Shown: one piece after another, positions 6,326 to 12,115 of the stretch
Layout: each line of letters starts with the position of its first letter
How positions within the stretch are numbered: position 1 is the stretch's first letter
DNA from: JBAWXE01 sp037144255
GTDB taxonomy: Bacteria; Bacteroidota; Bacteroidia; Chitinophagales; Chitinophagaceae
Assembly: GCA_037144255.1 (NCBI GenBank)
Contig: JBAWXE010000067.1
Location: 1-15,592 of the forward strand
Direction: 5' to 3'
DNA length: 15,592 nucleotides
Made by a program: the position numbers and the translations under genes
Notes under the pieces: generated by a model
What the model was told of the DNA's origin: nothing
What the model saw: the letters and a program-made list of their open reading frames with translations, nothing else
The model's database searches: none

Positions 6326-7919
6326 CAAGAGTAGATTGAAGGCAATCCTTTTCAGGGTTGCCTTCTTTATTTTCCTCTATAATCCGCTTCAGTGGCTCTA
6401 TTGCGCCAAACAAACTATTAACCCTCTCGGTTCGAACAGTCTCGTTTTTCTTATCATACAAGATTCCAATGGGGAATACCAGATTCTGTAATAGTCGCTT
6501 ATTCTCAAATGATGCTGAAGACCATGACTCGCTTATGTTTTCAGCAATATGTAAACACTTTTCAACTGCTTTTTCAAGGTTCGAACTATTTAAATCACCT
6601 TTGCTGAGTTCTGTCTTCAATACCGCTAGCTCCTGCTGATACTTGAGCATGTACTTTTGATAGACTTCCTTAGTAATATCACTTAACACAAACTTTTCCT
6701 CTACACTATCTAGTTGCGATTGCTTCTCGGCAATCTTCTTTTTGAGAAGTTTGCTAACTTCCAAGGATTGGGACATCCTCTCCTTGAGATTCTTAAGCAT
6801 GAGTCTTTTTAATTCCTGCTTGTACTTCTTTTGGTACTCAAATGCTAGTAGATAATCACTAAACATCCCATTCAGCTTCTTAGCACTCACATTTACTGGT
6901 TTATCACCAGCTTTGATTTTATAATACCAATTGTTCTTGGTACAATATCCTGTTAAGGGTTGTCCACTTATTTCATCCTTGGCGAATATTTTCAATGGAA
7001 TCTCCTCATGACGGAATACTTTCGGAACACCAGCCATTGGAGCCTCATTTAATGCTTCATTTGCTTTCATGAATGTTTTGAGGTCTACAAGTGCAGGGTG
7101 TTTCCCTTTGACTAATTTCCCATTCAATAACTTACCCGTAACATAGCCAGCATAAAATGGATTTGAAATCACATTACGGAAGTTCTTATCAGTTAAATCA
7201 AGCCCTCTAGATTTAATTAGGGCTACAATCTCCTTGTTGGTCAGCTTACCCTCAGCCTTGAGTAAAAAGGCCTTTTTTAGCTCTTTGCCCTCCTCTGTGA
7301 TAACATATTCATGGAAACATGCACGATGCATCCTCTTGAGGTTCTTATAGCCCAAAGGAGGCGCATATGGCCAGTATCCCTTTAACATTACCTCTCTTGT
7401 ATTGAGCTTAGTACGCTCACTTTTGGTATTGTTATCGAAATTATTGAGCAAATGCATGATATCCTCCTGCATGATACCCGATGCGGTATTGGAATCAATA
7501 TTCATGGTCACAGACTTGAGTATGATGCCCTCCTTCCGTAGTTGGGCACTCAGTCGGGAAGCTTCAGCACCCGTTCGAGAAAAGCGGTCATAATTTTGGA
7601 CAACGATATATTTCACATCCTTGTTTCTACGCACATAGTCCAACATGAGTTTAAAATGCTTGCGCTCATCGCTCTTAGCACTCTCGTATGTTCCACCAAA
7701 GTATTTCTTTATTAAAAACTGGTGTTTATAGGCGTAATCTTCACATAAACGTTTTTGCGTCTCTAAGCTACCATTGTTGGCTGCTTGCTCTGAAGAACTT
7801 ACTCTTGTATATATCACACAGCCGTTACCAGTCCTCATAGAGGAGTTGCTGTACTGTTTGATGGTTATTTGCTCGAGAACCTGTTCGAGGTTACTGTTCC
7901 TGTTTGTAGATTTTGTCAT
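6291..7919 (-). CDS. Large serine recombinase (integrase of the island)
   Basis: A 542-residue site-specific recombinase. The resolvase-type catalytic domain covers about residues 32-175: CVIYTRVSSSEQ has nucleophile S41, and IVVQNYDRFSRTGAEA (105-120) carries the conserved DRFSR motif. The 'recombinase' DNA-binding domain follows (YAPPLGYKN, then NPFYAGYVTGK, to about 290), then a coiled-coil-like Lys/Glu-rich part (360-440) and the C-terminal VRTERVNSLF segment common in Bacteroidota relatives. The zinc-ribbon region (about 312-352, SGQPLTGYCTKNNWYYK) has kept its shape but only one Cys, so zinc binding seems lost. The last residues, RQRRFELPRP, are read antisense through tRNA-Leu, and the stop codon lies in its variable arm. 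The start used overlaps the upstream 57-aa gene by 29 nt, suggesting translational coupling; M28 is an alternative start. The inferred role is integration and excision of the island at tRNA-Leu. Confidence 0.93.
   Translation of the reverse strand: MTKSTNRNSNLEQVLEQITIKQYSNSSMRTGNGCVIYTRVSSSEQAANNGSLETQKRLCEDYAYKHQFLIKKYFGGTYESAKSDERKHFKLMLDYVRRNKDVKYIVVQNYDRFSRTGAEASRLSAQLRKEGIILKSVTMNIDSNTASGIMQEDIMHLLNNFDNNTKSERTKLNTREVMLKGYWPYAPPLGYKNLKRMHRACFHEYVITEEGKELKKAFLLKAEGKLTNKEIVALIKSRGLDLTDKNFRNVISNPFYAGYVTGKLLNGKLVKGKHPALVDLKTFMKANEALNEAPMAGVPKVFRHEEIPLKIFAKDEISGQPLTGYCTKNNWYYKIKAGDKPVNVSAKKLNGMFSDYLLAFEYQKKYKQELKRLMLKNLKERMSQSLEVSKLLKKKIAEKQSQLDSVEEKFVLSDITKEVYQKYMLKYQQELAVLKTELSKGDLNSSNLEKAVEKCLHIAENISESWSSASFENKRLLQNLVFPIGILYDKKNETVRTERVNSLFGAIEPLKRIIEENKEGNPEKDCLQSTLVRQRRFELPRP
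6338..6370 (+). terminator. Rho-independent terminator of tRNA-Leu, within the recombinase 3' end
   Basis: An 11-bp stem (GAAGGCAATCC at 6338-6348 with GGGTTGCCTTC at 6355-6365, one G-U pair), a 6-nt loop, then TTTAT and further T. It lies 12 nt after the tRNA on the same strand. The same DNA encodes recombinase residues around 517-528 on the - strand. Confidence 0.82.
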
Positions 7920-8064
7920 GTTCTGTTTCTAAATAAATATCAACAATAATACGTGCGAAGCTTTCCAACTGTTCCTGTATGGAAACAGAGGACGGCACTT
8001 GCACATTTTCATTTTCGACTACTGTATTTTGTTCTTTTACATAGGCTCTTTGTTTTTTTGACAT
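7891..8064 (-). CDS. 57-aa protein upstream of and overlapping the serine recombinase
   Basis: An ATG at 8064 opens a 57-codon frame ending with TAA at 7891. The product starts MSKKQRAYVKEQNTVVENE, has a Gln/Glu-rich middle, and ends in an amphipathic helix-like stretch (IQEQLESFARIIVDIYLET) and a short charged tail. It overlaps the recombinase start by 29 nt in a different frame, a compact arrangement that favours a real coupled gene. Short genes directly before serine recombinases are, to my knowledge, common in Bacteroidota elements. Its role is unknown; a recombination directionality or regulatory partner is a guess. The sequence is too short to assign to a family. Confidence 0.55.
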   Translation of the reverse strand: MSKKQRAYVKEQNTVVENENVQVPSSVSIQEQLESFARIIVDIYLETEHDKIYKQEQ

Positions 8065-8162
8065 TGGTCACCATGAGATACATAGCTTAGTCGTGATTAG
8101 CGAAATAAGCCATATGCGGTGTATTAACTGAAGCCGATTTTGGTCGGAGTTCAACGGTTTAT

Positions 8163-9092
8163 TTACATATTTACTTGTTTCTTTATTTTCTTAAATCCTA
8201 GAGTAGCATTATCCTTTGTTGTAAGGAAAATCTCCTCATAATTATTCAGTCCTAGCACTTTTTTAATAGCTGCTGCTTGCTCTCCTGTTATAGTCCCTCC
8301 TTTAGTTGACTCGATCTTCGTGATGTTCCCATCATGCACTTTGATACTGATTTCTTGTACATTTCGCTCCTTTATAGCCTTTATAACCCTCTTCTCGTTG
8401 TCGTTAAGCATTTGAGGTAATACTAGAGCAGAAAGTTCTTCCTTGTCGATAAACTCCTCTAGAAAGTATCTAAGAGATAATCTGATATGTGGTGCTGTAA
8501 GGTCGAAGCTCTCATTGCGATGGTTGAAATATTCAGAGCCGATATATTCCATAACTCCCCCATCAAGGAATATCAGTATCCCCGCATCTTCGGAACTGGA
8601 CAAGCATTTATTTATCAAATTACTCAGGTGATTGATGTCAAAACTAAGAGTATATAGCAATGCTTTATCACTAAGGATGGTTTCAATCCATGACAGCATG
8701 GATTGCTCTTCTTCTGTGATTGTACCAGCGAGAGCTTTCTTCTCTAATGCTTTTTTGTTGTCTACAAGGTTCTTTTTGGGCAAGCCACTATCATATGCAT
8801 CCTTAAAGAAATAGTCACAAACTTTTTGTGTATTAACCACAGTATAGCTGAATGACCTTAAAGTATCCAACACCCTTACCCATATGAGCTGTGCAAAACT
8901 GAGCTTTGCCCAAGAGCCTTTAGGAATAAATGGTAGCAACTTGTTCTTGCGCCAATAAGGGAATGACTTTTCGAGTGGTTCTCTCTTATTATCGAATAGA
9001 TCCTTCAGAGGAACAATAGGCTCAAAGAGAAATTCTCGAAATTCCGTCATCGTGATTAATTGACTTTCAGTTGTTGGTTTCTTTTTGGGCAT
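8163..9092 (-). CDS. MerR-like DNA-binding protein of the integrative element
   Basis: A 309-residue cytoplasmic protein. Residues about 43-96 (SFPYWRKNKLLPFIPKGSW, then LSFAQLIWVRVLDTLRSFSY) follow the winged-helix pattern of the MerR family: a helix-turn-helix with 'YW..N.L', a basic wing, then a long helix with 'W..vLd.LR.fsy'. The middle part is helical with no known motif. The C-terminal ~75 residues (EISIKVHDGNITKIESTKGG) form a short beta-hairpin-like module that I associate with regulators in Bacteroidota elements. It lacks the Cys ligands of metal-sensing MerR proteins. Placed between hsdS and the recombinase pair, all on one strand, it is likely the regulator of recombinase or restriction genes, or an accessory DNA-bending protein. 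The function is inferred from position and the helix-turn-helix only. Confidence 0.65.
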   Translation of the reverse strand: MPKKKPTTESQLITMTEFREFLFEPIVPLKDLFDNKREPLEKSFPYWRKNKLLPFIPKGSWAKLSFAQLIWVRVLDTLRSFSYTVVNTQKVCDYFFKDAYDSGLPKKNLVDNKKALEKKALAGTITEEEQSMLSWIETILSDKALLYTLSFDINHLSNLINKCLSSSEDAGILIFLDGGVMEYIGSEYFNHRNESFDLTAPHIRLSLRYFLEEFIDKEELSALVLPQMLNDNEKRVIKAIKERNVQEISIKVHDGNITKIESTKGGTITGEQAAAIKKVLGLNNYEEIFLTTKDNATLGFKKIKKQVNM

Positions 9093-9137
9093 ACAACTAG
9101 TTTCTACAATTAAAATAATTTATCTAACTTAATAATG

Positions 9138-9145
9138 TAAAGATA
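9138..9145 (-). promoter_or_regulatory. Possible -7 box of the MerR-like gene
   Basis: On the - strand this reads TATCTTTA, matching TAnnTTTG except for the last base, 46 nt before the start codon at 9092. No TTG is found at the usual distance upstream, so the call is weak. Confidence 0.3.
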
Positions 9146-9299
9146 GACTATTTATGATAAATATTGAAAAATTATTACCCTAATGCCTTGAATTACGATT
9201 GAAAAGCCCATTAATAAACTAATAGCCCGATAGAAACGAAAGGGGTAAGAAGAGGATATATGGGAAGGGTTGGATAGAAAATGTCCATAAGCTATAAGG

Positions 9300-9323
9300 T
9301 TTGTTGTATTAATGTACAACAAA
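9300..9323. promoter_or_regulatory. Perfect 9-bp inverted repeat downstream of hsdS
   Basis: TTTGTTGTA (9300-9308) and TACAACAAA (9315-9323) are exact inverted copies around a 6-nt centre. It lies 54 nt beyond the hsdS stop. No T run follows on either strand, so it is not a standard terminator. It could be an operator for the MerR-like protein, a recombinase or accessory site, or an mRNA-end hairpin. Confidence 0.45.
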
Positions 9324-9377
9324 GCAAGGCAGTACGATTATGTACATATACGCTAAAACACTGAGAAGAATGTAGAC

Positions 9378-10544
9378 CTACCCGAAATACTTTTGTAATA
9401 AGCCCTTAAATAATTGCTCTAGCTCTTGCTGGTGTGCGAGCTGGCGTTTACGTAACTCCTCTGTTTGAGTAACAATATCTGCAAATTGTTTTTGGAGTTT
9501 GAGGGGTGGTATAAACACAGTAAATGATTTTACATCTGATTGGTTTATACTAGATTGGTTTACAGAATCTTTTGCCCTTTTTAGTATTTGCCTTTTAATA
9601 TGGTTCTGTTGCAACTGATATATAAAAAATTGAGGGGCTATTTTTTTTATATCAATTCTGAATTTCATCATATTTGATTCGAAAACTGTTTTTTCATTAA
9701 GTTTTGGAATTAATGCAGACTTACCAAGATATTTTCGACTATTAACACGATTTATGACAAAATCATTTTCTTGTAGTGAGTATAAATCTTCAATTTGAGA
9801 AGAAATTTTTATTCTTTTAAGAGAGTTAATATCATCTATATATCCATCATAAAATGAGTCAATCCTTAATATTGGGGTTCCTTCTCCATATTGTGTTGAA
9901 GGTACATATAAGCCATTCTGTGGACCTTCAATTATTATATCCTCAATCTTCTTCACTTCCCAACCCATTGGATTATTTACAGGGTCTCCGAACATACTTA
10001 AGAAGGTGCTTTGCAGAAACTGATCGGTAAGTGTATTAGCAGTATGTCGTAGTTGTCGGGCTTTATCGGCTTCGGATAATATGTTAGCAATATAATTCTG
10101 AGTATCTACATTGGGTAGGGGTAGTTCTATATTGGATAGAATTGCCTTGTTAATATTGTTTTGCGCTACACCTCTTGATTTTTCTATTAATTTATCAACT
10201 TTTGAATCCAAGCAATATCTGATATATTGAATATTTACTCCACTTTTTTTAGGCACAAGCCCTACAATTGCTTGATTTGTTGCAGCATCGACTCCTAATT
10301 CAGCTGTTCGCCCAACTGTTGCAAAAATTGATATTAACAATGTGCCTTTCGGGATGATTTTAGCAGAAGAATTCGATAGCCCAGCTTCAGTAATACGTTC
10401 TTCGGTTGTAAAAACTAAACCTTGAAGCATATCGGATATTTTGACCCAAGGAATTGCCCCACCAAAATACTCTGGTTTGCTTCTAGATGGTGTTCCACCT
10501 GCTATAATGTCAAATAATTGACCAAGCGGCACATGTTGAGTCAT
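9378..10544 (-). CDS. hsdS: Type I restriction-modification specificity subunit
   Basis: A 388-residue DNA-recognition subunit that directs the HsdM/HsdR complex to a two-part target. It has the usual two-fold layout. Target recognition domain 1 covers about 1-140, with GGTPSRSKPEYFGGAIPWV typical of one HsdS subtype. The central conserved helix is about 145-185 (DTQNYIANILSEADKARQLR), followed by the SMFGDP linker. Target recognition domain 2 covers about 195-345. The distal conserved helix (LKLQKQFADIVTQTEELRKR, 348-367) mirrors the central one. The domain 2 DNA is very AT-rich (17/60 G+C in 9601-9660), as expected for exchangeable recognition domains. It starts 2 nt after the hsdM stop, so it is translated from the same message. 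The recognised DNA sequence cannot be read from the protein by eye. Confidence 0.93.
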   Translation of the reverse strand: MTQHVPLGQLFDIIAGGTPSRSKPEYFGGAIPWVKISDMLQGLVFTTEERITEAGLSNSSAKIIPKGTLLISIFATVGRTAELGVDAATNQAIVGLVPKKSGVNIQYIRYCLDSKVDKLIEKSRGVAQNNINKAILSNIELPLPNVDTQNYIANILSEADKARQLRHTANTLTDQFLQSTFLSMFGDPVNNPMGWEVKKIEDIIIEGPQNGLYVPSTQYGEGTPILRIDSFYDGYIDDINSLKRIKISSQIEDLYSLQENDFVINRVNSRKYLGKSALIPKLNEKTVFESNMMKFRIDIKKIAPQFFIYQLQQNHIKRQILKRAKDSVNQSSINQSDVKSFTVFIPPLKLQKQFADIVTQTEELRKRQLAHQQELEQLFKGLLQKYFG

Positions 10545-10546
10545 AT

Positions 10547-12115
10547 CTATAAGGATGATTTTAATTTTACGAGTACACTTGTAATCTCACTTTCAATCTG
10601 CATTAATTTCTCCAGTACTTCTTCAGGCGCATCATATTCAGCAGCAGTATACTTCACTGCTTTATATCGGCTAATGCTTAGGTCATACTTATTATTGCGT
10701 ATATCTGCCACATCTACCATAGTTACATGGTTACTTTTGGGCTTGTACTTATTGCTCTTAGCCGTATATTCGTTCCATTCTTGCAGTATCTCTGGTATGT
10801 CGTTTTCGGTGGTTTTCTGGCGTTTATCGTCCAGACTCATGCCATCGGCTTGCATATCGTAAAACCATACTTTATTGGTTACTCCACCTTTGGTAAACAA
10901 CAATACTGCCGTGCTAACACCCGCATAGGGTTTAAATACTCCACTAGGCATGCTTATAATGCCCTGTAGTTGGCATTTGTCTACCAGTATTTTACGCAGG
11001 TCTACATGGGCATTACTGGTGCCAAAGAGCACACCATCGGGTACTATTACGCCGGCACGCCCACCTGTTACCAGCAGATCGTATATCAGTTCCAGAAATA
11101 ACAGCTCTGTTTTTTTGGTTTTTATACGAAAGCGTGCATTCATATCGCTTTCGTCTATACTGCCCTTAAAGGGTGGATTTGCCAATACCACATCATACAG
11201 CGTACTCTCGTTAAATGACTTACTAAGGGCATCGCTGTATTTGAAATTAGGATTGTCTATGCCATGCAGCATTAGGTTCATAGCACCTATACGCACCATG
11301 GTCACATCGTTATCGTAGCCATTTATGGCACTACTTTTCAGAAATTTATGGAGTTTAGGCTCGGTTATCTTATCGCCTATCAGGTTGTGCGCCTTGCCTT
11401 CTTCATCATATTCCAGTATAGACTTGCTGGTGTTTTGTTCCAATATATGCTCGTATGCTGTAACCAGAAAACCCGATGTGCCCGCAGCAGGGTCGCAAAT
11501 ACGGTCGCCTATTTTAGGGTTCACCATTCGGGTTATCATGCGTATGATATGGCGTGGAGTACGAAACTGCCCGTTTTTGCCACTAGATGCAAGTTGGTTC
11601 AGCAGATATTCGTAAAGGTCGCCTTGCACATCGGCATTTTGGTCGCTGATGTGCATATCATCAATGATCTTTACGGCCTCTTGCAGTAAGGATGGCTTTT
11701 GTATAATAAAAGTGGCATCCTGCATGTTTTTGGCATAGGCATTATCGGCACTAAAGCCTAGACCACGCAAAAACTGAAAAACAGTATCACGCACAAAGGG
11801 CAGCATTTCCTCGCCGGGTAATTTTGTCCAATATCCCCAACGCAGTCTTTCACCTGTTTTATCACCCGTTAGTCCGGCAGGTATTACTGCCTTGGTTTTC
11901 TTCAGGTAATTGATATACTGCTTATATATACTGATATGCTCTTGTTTGCGTCTTTTGGCACTTGCGGTAGCAGTATTCTCTATATCATCCAGTCGCTTCA
12001 GAAAGATGAGAAAGCTCATCTGCTCAATAGCACTTACAGGATTACTGATGCCACCACTCCAAAAACGATTCCAGAGAGCCTCTACTTGTGATTTTAATTG
12101 TGGATTAGTGAGCAT
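10547..12115 (-). CDS. hsdM: Type I restriction-modification DNA N6-adenine methyltransferase subunit
   Basis: A 522-residue methyltransferase that uses S-adenosylmethionine to methylate adenine in the HsdS target. The N-terminal helical HsdM domain (QVEALWNRFWSGGISNPVSA, IEQMSFLIFLKRLDD) covers about 8-150. The catalytic domain carries the SAM-binding motif DPAAGTSGFL (208-217) and the catalytic motif ANPPF (312-316). QFRTPRHIIRMITRMV (183-198) and GVIVPDGVLFG (355-365) are further family landmarks. The length is normal and no break is seen. The start codon lies inside the end of the KAP NTPase gene (11-nt overlap), and hsdS follows 2 nt after the stop. Gene order hsdR, KAP, hsdM, hsdS on one strand suggests one transcript. 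The gene is notably more G+C-rich than the KAP gene upstream (27/60 in 11161-11220). Confidence 0.96.
   Translation of the reverse strand: MLTNPQLKSQVEALWNRFWSGGISNPVSAIEQMSFLIFLKRLDDIENTATASAKRRKQEHISIYKQYINYLKKTKAVIPAGLTGDKTGERLRWGYWTKLPGEEMLPFVRDTVFQFLRGLGFSADNAYAKNMQDATFIIQKPSLLQEAVKIIDDMHISDQNADVQGDLYEYLLNQLASSGKNGQFRTPRHIIRMITRMVNPKIGDRICDPAAGTSGFLVTAYEHILEQNTSKSILEYDEEGKAHNLIGDKITEPKLHKFLKSSAINGYDNDVTMVRIGAMNLMLHGIDNPNFKYSDALSKSFNESTLYDVVLANPPFKGSIDESDMNARFRIKTKKTELLFLELIYDLLVTGGRAGVIVPDGVLFGTSNAHVDLRKILVDKCQLQGIISMPSGVFKPYAGVSTAVLLFTKGGVTNKVWFYDMQADGMSLDDKRQKTTENDIPEILQEWNEYTAKSNKYKPKSNHVTMVDVADIRNNKYDLSISRYKAVKYTAAEYDAPEEVLEKLMQIESEITSVLVKLKSSL

Larger units (their letters stand above)
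9093..9377. other. Gene-free spacer between hsdS and the MerR-like gene
   Basis: This 285-nt AT-rich stretch has no convincing coding frame on either strand. It contains a possible -7 box for the MerR-like gene (9138-9145) and a perfect inverted repeat (9300-9323). It separates the restriction-modification genes from the mobility genes and is the only sizeable gap in the island part of the window. Confidence 0.6.

Noticed and set aside
8126..8150. CCGA...TCGG mini-hairpin after the MerR-like gene as a terminator
   Set aside because: The stem has only about 4 bp and no T run follows on the coding strand.
9641..9648. Run of eight T in the second recognition domain of hsdS as a phase-variation tract
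   Set aside because: The tract is short, the local sequence is AT-rich anyway, and the gene is in frame; there is no sign of slippage.
10518..11689. Several open frames on the + strand opposite hsdM and the hsdM-hsdS junction, up to 122 codons
   Set aside because: They lie antisense to well-supported hsdM and hsdS sequence, show no recognisable protein features, and are explained by the codon use of hsdM.
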